DNA of 54,498 nt, from NCBI RefSeq assembly GCF_038181555.1, contig NZ_JBBWUA010000022.1:1-54498 (forward strand), written 5' to 3'. The notes below the pieces were generated by a model. That model searched no databases and was not told the origin of the DNA. It saw nothing but the letters and a program-made list of their open reading frames with translations. This DNA comes from Desulfitobacterium sp038181555. Its GTDB lineage: Bacteria; Bacillota; Desulfitobacteriia; Desulfitobacteriales; Desulfitobacteriaceae. How positions within the stretch are numbered: the stretch's first letter is position 1; each line of letters starts with the position of its first letter. Both the position numbers and the translations under genes were made by a program. Of the stretch, positions 16,982-25,183 are shown in pieces.

Positions 16982-18319
16982 TTGGGTAAACTGTTTGGAA
17001 CCGATGGGGTACGTGGTATCGCTAACCAAGAGCTCACGCCGAATTTGGCTTTTCGCTTAGGCCAGGCTGGTGCTTATGTTTTGAGCAAAGAACATCCCCA
17101 CCCTCGCATTGTCATTGGTAAGGATACCCGGATTTCTGGAGATATGTTAGAAGCGGCCCTCATGGCAGGAATTTGCTCTGTGGGAGCTGATGTTTTAAGG
17201 GTCAACATTCTACCTACACCAGGAATAGCCTACTTAACTCGCACTTTAGACGCAAGTGCTGGGGTGGTCATCTCAGCATCTCATAATCCGGTTCAAGATA
17301 ATGGTATTAAATTTTTCTCATCCACCGGCTACAAGCTTCCCGACACCTTGGAAGAAGAAATTGAAGAGTTGGTACTGAATGATAAAAAACCTTGGAGCCT
17401 ACCCATTGGGGGAGAAGTCGGAAGAGTTATTGAAATCGCCGACGCCGAGCGTCAGTATATAGATTTTCTTAAAGCCACAGTAGGCTCCCTTGAAGGTCTC
17501 AAGGTAGTGTATGATGGCTCTAATGGTGCTGCTTATCGGGTGGGTCCCCAGGTGCTTCAGGAGTTAGGAGTAGAGGTTATCCCCCTCGCCGTAAGTCCCG
17601 ATGGGGTTAATATCAATGCAGGTTGCGGGTCAACACATCCTGAGGTTCTTCAACAAGCTGTCCTTGATCATCAGGCCGATCTTGGACTAGCCAATGATGG
17701 TGATGCGGACCGATTGATTGCCGTAGACGAAAAGGGTGAAATCATTGATGGTGATTTCATCATGGTCATCTGCGCCCTTGCTCTAAAGGCCAAAGGAGTG
17801 CTGGCAAAAGATTCGATAGTGGTCACGGTCATGAGCAATCTGGGACTGTATATTGCGTTAAAGGATGCGGGTATCAAGATTTATGAGACCCAAGTGGGAG
17901 ACCGTTATGTGATGGAAGAACTACTGAATACAGGAGCTAAGCTGGGTGGGGAACAATCCGGTCATATTATTTTCCTAGATTACAACACCACCGGTGACGG
18001 TCTACTTACAGCCTTGCAACTTATGGCAGTCCTCAAGGAACAAGGCAAACCTATCTCCAAGCTAGCGGCTCAAATGCAACGGCTGCCTCAGGTGCTTATT
18101 AATGTTAAAGTCAAGGATAAAAAGAAATCCATGGAGAACCCCTATGTTTTGCAAAAGGTTGAGGAAGTTAAACGTTTTCTTGGAGACCGAGGCCGAGTGC
18201 TCGTTCGGCCTTCAGGCACCGAATCATTAGTCCGGGTCATGGTTGAAGGACAGGATCAAGAACAACTTATGAGACTTGCACAATCCGTAGTGGATATTAT
18301 TAAGCGTGAAGAGCTATAG
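16982..18319 (+). CDS. glmM: Phosphoglucosamine mutase GlmM
   Basis: A 445-residue enzyme converting glucosamine-6-P to glucosamine-1-P for UDP-GlcNAc synthesis. It has N-terminal GTDGVRG, the phosphoserine loop ISASHNP with Ser100, Mg-binding DGDADR near 240, sugar-binding GGEQSGH near 322, and phosphate-binding RPSGTESLVRVM near 408. The TTG start is preceded by AAGGAGA. Length is exactly typical. glmS follows after a long regulated leader. Confidence 0.96.
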   Translation: MGKLFGTDGVRGIANQELTPNLAFRLGQAGAYVLSKEHPHPRIVIGKDTRISGDMLEAALMAGICSVGADVLRVNILPTPGIAYLTRTLDASAGVVISASHNPVQDNGIKFFSSTGYKLPDTLEEEIEELVLNDKKPWSLPIGGEVGRVIEIADAERQYIDFLKATVGSLEGLKVVYDGSNGAAYRVGPQVLQELGVEVIPLAVSPDGVNINAGCGSTHPEVLQQAVLDHQADLGLANDGDADRLIAVDEKGEIIDGDFIMVICALALKAKGVLAKDSIVVTVMSNLGLYIALKDAGIKIYETQVGDRYVMEELLNTGAKLGGEQSGHIIFLDYNTTGDGLLTALQLMAVLKEQGKPISKLAAQMQRLPQVLINVKVKDKKKSMENPYVLQKVEEVKRFLGDRGRVLVRPSGTESLVRVMVEGQDQEQLMRLAQSVVDIIKREEL

Positions 18320-18539
18320 TAGTAGATAAATATCGATTTTGAATGCAAGGGTAATCTAAGGAAGAAAAATTTTTGGTCAAAATCCGGCCAAAGTAAATAT
18401 TAACTGTAGCTATTTAAAAAAAATGACGTATAATGTTCATGTACCTCTAACTTTATCTTTGTTGCAAACTTGATAAGCAAAAGTAAGGAGCCTAATGAGC
18501 GCAAGAGCGTACATGAACACCTTTAAGGGGAGGGATGCC

Positions 18540-18629
18540 ATGATCGAAGCAAGAGGCGAGAGGCGAGAGGCGAGAGGCGAGAGGCGAGAGGCGAGAGGTC
18601 GAATTTCTGCCAGCTTGAGCTTGGCTTAG
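18540..18629 (+). CDS. Possible 29-codon ORF over a heptamer repeat
   Basis: ATG at 18540 follows GGGGAGGG (18527-18534) at 5 bases, a strong RBS. It encodes MIEARGERREARGERR and continues with repeats of the same Arg/Glu/Ala pattern, then RISASLSLA and a TAG at 18627. The composition is dictated by the repeat and there is no known homologue that I recognise. It may be a leader peptide or not translated at all. Confidence 0.2.
   Translation: MIEARGERREARGERREARGRISASLSLA
18553..18598. repeat. GAGGCGA heptanucleotide tandem repeat
   Basis: Six perfect head-to-tail copies of GAGGCGA plus a partial seventh (GAGG). The unit is not a multiple of three, so all frames repeat only every 21 bases. 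It lies in the glmS leader about 95 bases before the ribozyme cleavage site. Confidence 0.9.
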
Positions 18630-18692
18630 TCACACTGAGCGTGAGCGGAGTATTTGAATTCTGTATGGTTTGAAAATCTGGCAAGTTAATAC

Positions 18693-18828
18693 AGCGCCTG
18701 GACCGTAGTATAGAGTACGGTTGACGAGGAAGAGGGTTATCGAAAGATTCGGCGGATGCCCTCTCGGTGTCTTGGCACCGAAGGCTTATCACAAAACCGT
18801 GAAGTAATTTACGGCACAAAGGGTAAGC
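18693..18828 (+). ncRNA. glmS ribozyme-riboswitch
   Basis: The conserved glmS ribozyme core is readable: the cleavage site A18693/G18694 followed by GCGCCTGGACCG, its partner CGGTTGACGAGG, GTTATCGA and TTCGGCGG of the core, GCCCTC pairing with GAGGG, then the P3 stem GCTTATC with GGTAAGC around a P4 hairpin (CCGTGAAG...TTTACGG) and a CAAAG element. It self-cleaves with glucosamine-6-P as cofactor, giving feedback on glmS just downstream. Confidence 0.95.
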
Positions 18829-18892
18829 ATCAAGGGACGGGAGTAGTCTATCCATTTGGGCTTCCCTCTGTTCATATGGCCAGAATAGTTCG

Positions 18893-18920
18893 AACCGCTC
18901 AGAAAAGCGGTTTTTTATTT
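18893..18920 (+). terminator. Terminator between the glmS ribozyme and glmS
   Basis: AACCGCT 18893-18899 pairs with AGCGGTT 18906-18912, followed by a T-run. It lies between ribozyme and the glmS start, so it may end part of the transcription or protect the cleaved 5' fragment. Confidence 0.75.
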
Positions 18921-19007
18921 TACATTTTAACTAAAAAATTCACTATAAATGTTTCCTTTGCGTAAGTATGCATGAGAAACATGATTTGAGAGGAGAAAAG
19001 AGAAAAT

Positions 19008-20831
19008 ATGTGTGGTATCGTTGGATATATTGGTCATCGACCGGCTATTCCCGTCCTTTTGGATGGATTGAAAAAGTTGGAGTATCGTGGGTATGATTCT
19101 GCCGGCGTCGCCGTTCTTGATCAGGGGGGCATTAGCACCTGCAAGGCAGTAGGTAGATTAGTCAACTTAGAAGAAAAATTAGGCGCAAATTATTCTCAGA
19201 CCTGCATGGGCATCGGGCATACTCGGTGGGCAACTCATGGTCGCCCATCAGATATAAATGCTCATCCACATATGGACACAGAAGCTAAATTCGCTGTCGT
19301 TCATAACGGCATCATTGAAAACTATCTGGAGTTAAAGGAATGGTTAATCGAGCAAGGACATCAATTCATCTCGGAAACAGACACTGAAGTATTGCCGCAC
19401 TTAGTGGAACATTACTATCAGGGGGACTTAGTCGTAACCGTTCGTGAAGTACTTAATCATCTGAGAGGGTCCTTCGCCATCCTCGTAATGAGCCGCCAAA
19501 ACCCGGATATCCTCGTGGCTGCTCGCAAAGATAGCCCCATGGTCGTTGGGTTGGGAGAGAACGAATTTTTTGTGGCTAGTGATATTCCGGCAATTCTCAA
19601 CTATACTCGTAAAACCTATATCATCGAAGATGGTGAGATGGTTGTCTTGACGAAAGACGGAGTTAAGATCATGGATTTCCAGGGTCAAGCGAAGGAGAAA
19701 CAGCTCTATGAAGTGAAATGGGACGCCATAGCAGCGGAAAAAGGTGGTTATGAGCACTTTATGCTCAAAGAAATTCATGAACAGCCACGGGCGCTGCGTG
19801 ATACCCTCATCAGCCGCTTGGAGGACCAAAGGGTGGTCCTTCAAGAAGTGGATCTTACAGCTGAGCAATTAAAGAACTTCAGAAAGATATTTATTGTGGC
19901 TTGTGGCACTGCATGGCATGCGGGCTTAGTAGGCAAAACCTTGATTGAACGTTGGGTTCGCCTCCCAGTTGAAGTAGACATTGCTTCAGAATTCCGCTAT
20001 CGCTCTCCCTTAGTGGATGAGCACACCTTAGTGGTGGTCGTCAGTCAATCTGGGGAAACCGCTGACACCTTAGCTGCTCTGAGGGAAGCAAAACGAAATG
20101 GTGCCCGTGTGGTAGCAGTCACCAACGTAGTCGGTAGCTCCGTTTCTCGAGAAGCTCATGATGTCATCTACACTTGGGCTGGTCCTGAGATTGCTGTGGC
20201 CTCAACCAAGGCTTATACAACTCAGCTGGAAGGTATGGTTCTTCTTGGGCTTTATCTTGCTCAGATTCGCGGCACCTTGGCCCCCGAGAAAATCAAGGAA
20301 GTAATTGGCGCTTTAAGGAAAATTCCTGCTCAAGCCCAAGAGGTATTAGATGAAGCTGAGCATATTAAAGATTTTGCCCAATCCTTCGTGGATGTAGAAG
20401 ACACCTTCTTCATCGGTCGTAGTCTAGACTGGAATGTGGCTATGGAAGGAGCTCTCAAGCTAAAGGAAATCTCCTATATCCATGCTGAAGCCTATGCCGC
20501 CGGCGAACTAAAGCACGGAACTTTAGCTCTGATTACAGATAAGACACCCGTCATCGCCTTGGCAACTCAAATGGATGTCTATGAAAAAACTGTTTCAAAC
20601 ATCATCGAAGTCAGAGCCCGGGAAGCTCGCGTCATTGGCATTACCTTCAAAGGAAATAAAGACCTAGCTAAATCTGTTGACCATGTAATCTATCTACCGG
20701 AGACCATCGCCGAGCTGGCCCCGATACTCACGGTAATACCTCTGCAATTGTTGTCTTACTACGTTTCTGTAGCTAGAGGTTGTGACGTAGATAAGCCGAG
20801 GAATTTGGCGAAAAGCGTTACTGTTGAATAG
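19008..20831 (+). CDS. glmS: Glutamine-fructose-6-phosphate aminotransferase GlmS
   Basis: A 607-residue enzyme making glucosamine-6-P from fructose-6-P and glutamine, the first step of UDP-GlcNAc synthesis. The N-terminal glutaminase domain begins MCGIVGYIG, whose Cys2 is the nucleophile, with HTRWATHG near 85. Two SIS sugar-isomerase domains follow, with VSQSGETADTLAALREAK near 347 and the end KPRNLAKSVTVE, typical of the family. Length is normal. Expression should be under the ribozyme at 18693-18828. A strong terminator follows at 20962. Confidence 0.97.
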   Translation: MCGIVGYIGHRPAIPVLLDGLKKLEYRGYDSAGVAVLDQGGISTCKAVGRLVNLEEKLGANYSQTCMGIGHTRWATHGRPSDINAHPHMDTEAKFAVVHNGIIENYLELKEWLIEQGHQFISETDTEVLPHLVEHYYQGDLVVTVREVLNHLRGSFAILVMSRQNPDILVAARKDSPMVVGLGENEFFVASDIPAILNYTRKTYIIEDGEMVVLTKDGVKIMDFQGQAKEKQLYEVKWDAIAAEKGGYEHFMLKEIHEQPRALRDTLISRLEDQRVVLQEVDLTAEQLKNFRKIFIVACGTAWHAGLVGKTLIERWVRLPVEVDIASEFRYRSPLVDEHTLVVVVSQSGETADTLAALREAKRNGARVVAVTNVVGSSVSREAHDVIYTWAGPEIAVASTKAYTTQLEGMVLLGLYLAQIRGTLAPEKIKEVIGALRKIPAQAQEVLDEAEHIKDFAQSFVDVEDTFFIGRSLDWNVAMEGALKLKEISYIHAEAYAAGELKHGTLALITDKTPVIALATQMDVYEKTVSNIIEVRAREARVIGITFKGNKDLAKSVDHVIYLPETIAELAPILTVIPLQLLSYYVSVARGCDVDKPRNLAKSVTVE

Positions 20832-20961
20832 GGAAGAGACTAAGATACTAAATGTTGTTTCCCCCCAATAAACCCTTTCCCTCCGACGAAAGCTTTACCG
20901 TAAAGAGTAGAAAAGGGAAGAAAAAAATAGAATAGAAGAAAGCCCGAAACCCTTGAAAATA

Positions 20962-21012
20962 AAGGGGTAGAGAAGGATTAACGAAAGAAAAATCCTGACT
21001 CTACCCTTTTTT
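20962..21012 (+). terminator. Terminator of glmS
   Basis: A long stem, AAGGGGTAGAGAAGGATT 20962-20979 with AATCCTGACTCTACCCTTT 20991-21009 and one bulge or mismatch, ends in TTTTTT. Confidence 0.88.
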
Positions 21013-21126
21013 GCTGATATTTTGTGTAATATGGACGGTAACACTTTATTTCAAACGCTGGAAGCCTTATGTACCAAGGCTTACGGGCTACGGAATAACC
21101 TTATTCCATCATCCTTTACCCTAAAT

Positions 21127-21194
21127 CCACGGTAAGATTCTATTCCATTTTCATGTAATCCTCTATCCTTTTTCACGGTATAGCTCTATTCCAT
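21127..21194. repeat. Pair of 22-bp imperfect direct repeats
   Basis: The copies at 21127-21148 and 21173-21194 share CACGGTA followed by CTATTCCAT with three or so differences, at a 46-base period. A third, partial copy of TTATTCCAT lies near 21103. Function unknown. Confidence 0.5.
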
Positions 21195-21255
21195 GGAAAT
21201 AGATGGGCACTAAGTAAATCACATGGGTTGAAGGTTGGCGGAGGGAGGGGGCTTT

Positions 21256-21285
21256 TTCCTACATTATCATCTGATAATGTAGGAA
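21256..21285. promoter_or_regulatory. 30-bp near-perfect palindrome upstream of the LTA-synthase-like gene
   Basis: TTCCTACATTATCA 21256-21269 and its exact complement TGATAATGTAGGAA 21272-21285 flank two bases. No T-run follows, so an operator or RNA hairpin is more likely than a terminator. It lies about 80 bases before the start codon at 21367. Confidence 0.5.
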
Positions 21286-21366
21286 GAATTTTGATATTGT
21301 AATATTAGAGAATATCTTTTATGATCATGACAGAACTCTTTTATAATAAATAAAGGAGCGATAAAC

Positions 21367-23238
21367 TTGTCAGAATTAAAGTTGAATGTAGATATTCGCA
21401 AGGCGACAATAAGCGATCCAGAAATTTCGGATGCGCGTGATTTTAGAAAGCATTTCGCTTTTGTCTGTATTTATATTGTGTTAGTTATAAAATCTCTGTT
21501 CTTTTTGGGAATTGCCAATAATACTGATCTATCTAGTTATAGCTTTATCAAGGGGTTCTATAGTTTTGATGCTCCTCCTTCTCTAATAACGTATTCTGCT
21601 TTTGTCATCGCCATCTTAAGTTTTTCCTACTTATTCAAAGGACAGTTACACTTTTGGTATTTATTCACTCTTGATGCCCTACTATCCCTCTTAATGGTCG
21701 GGGACTTAATGTATTATCGCAGTTTCGGAAATTTCCTTTCGCCTTATATATTAGGTCAGACCTCCAATCTCGACAATTTATCACAAAGCCTGTTTTCCAT
21801 GTTAAGACCCATCGATGCCTTGTTCAGCTTAGATATTTTTTTTCTACTCTTCCTTAAGAAAAAAAGGATAGTTTACTATCAAGAGATTAAGAGAAGTGTC
21901 ATAGCTTTTCTAGCACTTTTTATATTTTCCATTGCAACAATTTACTATCAGCATTATAAAATAGACATTCAAAATCTTGAAGGTAACTCACTATTCCATG
22001 TGGATTGGGTAGTGAATCAAACAATGACAGACCTTTCGCCGGCAGGATATCATTTGTACGACCTTTATAACTATTATTTAGAAAACCAAACTTATGAACT
22101 CAAACCTGCTGAGTTTGAGGAGATCAAACTTTGGCTTGCACAAACGGAAGAAGACCTCCCAGATAATGAGTTTCAGGGACTTTTTAAAGGAAAAAATCTT
22201 GTGGTTATTCAAGTGGAGTCCTTGGAAAACTTCGTAGTTAATCAAAGGGTTAACGATCAAGAAATCACACCCAACTTAAATCGTTTAATCAAAAATAGCC
22301 TTTACTTTCCGAATATATATGAACAAGTATATAACGGAAATAGCTCTGATGCCGATTTAATGTTCAATACCTCGGTATACCCTGTGAGGAGTGGGTCAAC
22401 CTTTTTTCGCTTTCCGATGAATGCGTATAACTCCTTACCTAACCTTATGGGAAAAGAAGGATATACGACTTTAGGGATTCATCCTGATAAAGGGTCTTAT
22501 TGGAATTGGATGCAGGCGCTTAATTCTATAGGATTTAATAAGACATTCGATTCATCCCATTTCAATCAAGATGAGATAATTGGTCTTGGACTGAGCGACG
22601 GAAGTTATCTTTCTCAGGTGGCTTCACTTCTCGTTAATGAAAAAGAACCTTTTTATGCTTTCATGGTAACGCTTACTAGCCATAGCCCCTTTGAGCTGCC
22701 AGAAAAATATCAAGAACTTAACCTAGACGACTCATTAGCGAACTCGAAGCTAGGAGGATATTTTCAGTCTATACGCTATACGGATCGGGAAATTGGCTAC
22801 TTCTTGGAGAAGCTGGAGAAAAGTAAACTGCTTGACAATACTGTAGTCGTGATTTATGGTGACCACACTGGGGTGCATAAGTACTATAACGATGAAATCC
22901 AACAGCTGAAGCCAAGAGAACAATGGTGGTTAGACGATAGTAAGCGGATTCCCTTCATTATTTATAGTAAGAATATCGAGGGGCAAGTGTTTGAGACTAA
23001 TGGGGGACAAATAGATTTGATGCCTACTCTGTCCTACCTATTTGACTTAGACGAAAGTTATCAAAGAACGGCTATAGGTCGTAATCTTTTGAATACAAAA
23101 AAAGATTTTGCCATCCTAGCCAATAGAGATTTTATTGGAACCGCATTGAATAATACTGAAAAGGAATTTCTGCTTAGGGGAATTGATATTTCCGATTTAA
23201 TTATTCGAAGTAATTATTATTGCAATGAGGGATATTGA
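21367..23238 (+). CDS. LTA synthase family membrane sulfatase-like protein
   Basis: A 623-residue membrane protein. About five hydrophobic helices fill residues 30-190, followed by an extracellular alkaline-phosphatase/sulfatase domain as in lipoteichoic acid synthases, which transfer glycerol phosphate from phosphatidylglycerol. Metal ligand motifs VIQVESLENFV near 282 and YGDHTGVHK near 498 are present. At the nucleophile site the usual Gly-Lys-Thr-Ser-Asp is Gly-Asn-Ser-Ser-Asp (residues 324-328), so Ser326 takes the place of the Thr. AAGGAGCG precedes the TTG start. It is monocistronic with its own terminator. It may act on a different polymer than classical LTA. Confidence 0.85.
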   Translation: MSELKLNVDIRKATISDPEISDARDFRKHFAFVCIYIVLVIKSLFFLGIANNTDLSSYSFIKGFYSFDAPPSLITYSAFVIAILSFSYLFKGQLHFWYLFTLDALLSLLMVGDLMYYRSFGNFLSPYILGQTSNLDNLSQSLFSMLRPIDALFSLDIFFLLFLKKKRIVYYQEIKRSVIAFLALFIFSIATIYYQHYKIDIQNLEGNSLFHVDWVVNQTMTDLSPAGYHLYDLYNYYLENQTYELKPAEFEEIKLWLAQTEEDLPDNEFQGLFKGKNLVVIQVESLENFVVNQRVNDQEITPNLNRLIKNSLYFPNIYEQVYNGNSSDADLMFNTSVYPVRSGSTFFRFPMNAYNSLPNLMGKEGYTTLGIHPDKGSYWNWMQALNSIGFNKTFDSSHFNQDEIIGLGLSDGSYLSQVASLLVNEKEPFYAFMVTLTSHSPFELPEKYQELNLDDSLANSKLGGYFQSIRYTDREIGYFLEKLEKSKLLDNTVVVIYGDHTGVHKYYNDEIQQLKPREQWWLDDSKRIPFIIYSKNIEGQVFETNGGQIDLMPTLSYLFDLDESYQRTAIGRNLLNTKKDFAILANRDFIGTALNNTEKEFLLRGIDISDLIIRSNYYCNEGY

Positions 23239-23270
23239 TTCTCTTTTTATCAATAAAGACGCTGTCTTAG

Positions 23271-23302
23271 GGCTGTTCCCTCAGGGGGACAGCCATTTTT
23301 AT
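23271..23302 (+). terminator. Terminator of the LTA-synthase-like gene
   Basis: GGCTGTTCCC 23271-23280 pairs with GGGGACAGCC 23285-23294 (one wobble) and is followed by ATTTTTATTT. Confidence 0.85.
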
Positions 23303-23418
23303 TTAGAAAATAAAAAAGGATTTAGTCGAAATTAGAGGATAATTCAAAGGAAAAGATGAATTATATCAGAATATTATTAATGTTAGGACTAACCTGCCAA
23401 AAATGGGGGGGATGACCC

Positions 23419-24462
23419 ATGGGAAGTAAGACAACGAGATCCTCTATACTGATTATTGCCGTCATGTGCTTAATCGTTTTGCTGAGCAGTGGAGGAATCT
23501 ACACAATCTATATAACACATACCATTAGGTCTGACGCTCAAATAATCAATAAATTGGGTATTATTCGAGGATCGCTTCAGCGTCTGGTCAAGCTTGAAGC
23601 TCAAGGCACGGAAAGAGACGATCTAATTGGTGACATTGATTCAAGAATTCAAGAATTTAAGGATAATAAAATTGTCTTATATGACGATAATCATGAGATC
23701 AATAAGGCGGTAGACAATCTATTTCAATCTTGGTTGCAATTTAAGCAGAAAATCTATGATTACAGAAGCAATCCATCTAAGGACAGTCTTCAAGCATTGA
23801 TTGAGCATAGCGAGGAAATTTGGGAAAAATCCAATAGTATGGTCCTGGTATCGCAGATTGTCAGTGAAAGGAAGCTCATCAATTACCAGGTTAGCAATGC
23901 TTTTTTTGCAATGAATCTAGTACTGGGATTGGCAATCATCCTTTTGATTAAAAAATACGTCAAAGATAAACTAGAACATTTAGTCAATAAAGATGAAATG
24001 ACCAATGTGTATAATCGTCGCCATTTTAACGAATGTCTCAAACTGGAAATCTCGAAATCCCAACGATACGCTAAGCCATTCTCACTTATTATCTATGATA
24101 TTGATTATTTCAAGCGAGTAAACGATAAATTTGGTCACGATGTAGGTGATTGTGTCTTAATAGAACTAACCAACCTCGTGGGGGCAAATATTCGCAGGTC
24201 TGATCTTCTATTCAGAATTGGAGGAGAGGAATTCGCAATACTCGTTCCTGAATCCATAGATGATGCCTTAGGATTAGCTGAGAAGATTAGAGGAATTGTC
24301 GAAGGTCATACCTTCAAATATGTTGGGGAAATCACCATAAGCCTAGGACTAGCTCAATATATTGAGGGTGACACTATGGACACTATCTACAAGAGGGCGG
24401 ATATTGCGCTATATAAGGCTAAGAATGAAGGTAGAAACAGATCCGAGACTGTCTTATCGTAA
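23419..24462 (+). CDS. Membrane-bound diguanylate cyclase (GGDEF)
   Basis: A 347-residue protein with two membrane helices (about residues 8-30 and 160-180) enclosing a helical, probably extracytoplasmic sensor region of ~125 residues resembling type-IV-pili-PilJ-like or four-helix sensors. The C-terminal GGDEF domain makes c-di-GMP: active-site GGEEF at 268-272 and, five residues before it, an inhibitory-site RRSD at 259-262. NKDEMTNVYNRRHFNE marks the domain start. Both sites intact, so an active, product-inhibited cyclase is expected. No RBS as strong as its neighbours is needed to define the ATG: GGGGGGATG lies directly before it. Confidence 0.92.
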   Translation: MGSKTTRSSILIIAVMCLIVLLSSGGIYTIYITHTIRSDAQIINKLGIIRGSLQRLVKLEAQGTERDDLIGDIDSRIQEFKDNKIVLYDDNHEINKAVDNLFQSWLQFKQKIYDYRSNPSKDSLQALIEHSEEIWEKSNSMVLVSQIVSERKLINYQVSNAFFAMNLVLGLAIILLIKKYVKDKLEHLVNKDEMTNVYNRRHFNECLKLEISKSQRYAKPFSLIIYDIDYFKRVNDKFGHDVGDCVLIELTNLVGANIRRSDLLFRIGGEEFAILVPESIDDALGLAEKIRGIVEGHTFKYVGEITISLGLAQYIEGDTMDTIYKRADIALYKAKNEGRNRSETVLS

Positions 24463-24497
24463 AAGATGGAGTTAAATCAATGAAATCCCTGAAGACG

Positions 24498-24526
24498 TTG
24501 AATATTTCGATACCTATTGATATAAT
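24498..24526 (+). promoter_or_regulatory. Promoter of lipoprotein 1
   Basis: TTGAAT 24498-24503, a 17-base spacer, and TATAAT 24521-24526. This is a near-consensus sigma-A promoter. Confidence 0.7.
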
Positions 24527-24578
24527 GATATAGATTTCACAAATAATTCATTAAGATTAATAGGGAGGAGTAATTGCC

Positions 24579-25034
24579 ATTAAAAGGAAGATTACGTTTT
24601 TTATGATGACCCTTCTAATATTAACTGTAGCACTCACCGGATGTAATTCAGGATCTACTACTACTCTGGAGACAGAAAAGCCAGCTATCGAGCAATTGAT
24701 GAAAGATTACTTTGAAGCATCGCAAACACTAGATTACAAGACTTGGACCGGTGAGAATGAGCTTCAATATACAACTCCGGAGCTTTCACAACAACTAAAG
24801 GAGACATTTCCATTATACAAAACTTCATTTACGGAAAAGCAACTTGTTGAGAAGCTAGATTCTCTTGTCATTGACGAAATATCGTTAAAGACGGAAACAA
24901 CCGGTTATGTCGTTTGCTTAGTCCAAGCATCTGGGGAAGAAAGTGGGACACCTTTCACTCAGAAAAGTAAATACTTTCTAGAAATCCAAAAAACAGATGG
25001 AAAATGGTTAATTAGTAAATATGTTGTTCAATAA
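24579..25034 (+). CDS. Small lipoprotein (twin 1), likely ATT start
   Basis: A predicted 151-residue lipoprotein. The in-frame ATG at 24603 would give a signal peptide with no positive residues. An ATT at 24579, 8 bases after GGGAGGAG (24563-24570), yields MKRKITFFMMTLLILTVALTGC, a textbook lipoprotein signal with lipobox LTGC and Cys22. The mature domain (about 125 residues, YFEASQTLDYKTW, then alternating strands ending KWLISKYVVQ) looks like an NTF2-like or similar alpha+beta fold, which is inference. It has its own promoter and terminator. The paralogue 150 bases downstream has the same layout, including an ATT at the same place. The function is unknown. Confidence 0.7.
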   Translation: MKRKITFFMMTLLILTVALTGCNSGSTTTLETEKPAIEQLMKDYFEASQTLDYKTWTGENELQYTTPELSQQLKETFPLYKTSFTEKQLVEKLDSLVIDEISLKTETTGYVVCLVQASGEESGTPFTQKSKYFLEIQKTDGKWLISKYVVQ

Positions 25035-25051
25035 ATAATTTCTAGCATGTT

Positions 25052-25088
25052 AAAACTGGACACTGTCAATGACGGAGTCCAGTTTTTT
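25052..25088 (+). terminator. Terminator of lipoprotein 1
   Basis: AAACTGGA 25053-25060 pairs with TCCAGTTT 25078-25085, followed by TTTT. Confidence 0.8.
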
Positions 25089-25095
25089 GCTGACA

Positions 25096-25124
25096 TTGAT
25101 TAGCAAAGAATTACTTGATATAAT
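25096..25124 (+). promoter_or_regulatory. Promoter of lipoprotein 2
   Basis: TTGATT 25096-25101, 17-base spacer, TATAAT 25119-25124. Same architecture as the promoter of twin 1. Confidence 0.7.
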
Positions 25125-25183
25125 GTAAATGTTCACAAACAATGGAAAAGACAAGAAATAACTACATTATAGGGGGGGATATC

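Larger units (their letters stand above)
18320..18693 (+). other. 5' half of the glmM-glmS intergenic region
   Basis: This part of the 688-base gap holds a TATAAT at 18429-18434 without a clear -35, a possible 29-codon ORF at 18540-18629 and a heptanucleotide repeat at 18553-18598. If transcription starts near 18441, the glmS leader is about 567 bases. Confidence 0.4.
20832..21366. other. Intergenic region with terminator, imperfect repeats and a palindrome
   Basis: The 535 bases between glmS and the LTA-synthase-like gene contain the glmS terminator, two 22-bp imperfect direct repeats and a 30-bp palindrome, each listed separately. I see no supported coding sequence. Confidence 0.6.

Noticed and set aside
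18553..18598. CRISPR array
   Set aside because: The heptamer repeat has no spacers, and the collagen repeats are coding; no cas genes are present.
18523..18855. Minus-strand frame with Leu-Ala-Ser-Arg repeats
   Set aside because: It is the translation of the heptamer repeat and of the ribozyme antisense, without an RBS.
18756..18965. Plus-strand frame over the glmS ribozyme
   Set aside because: It overlaps the structured ribozyme and its terminator.
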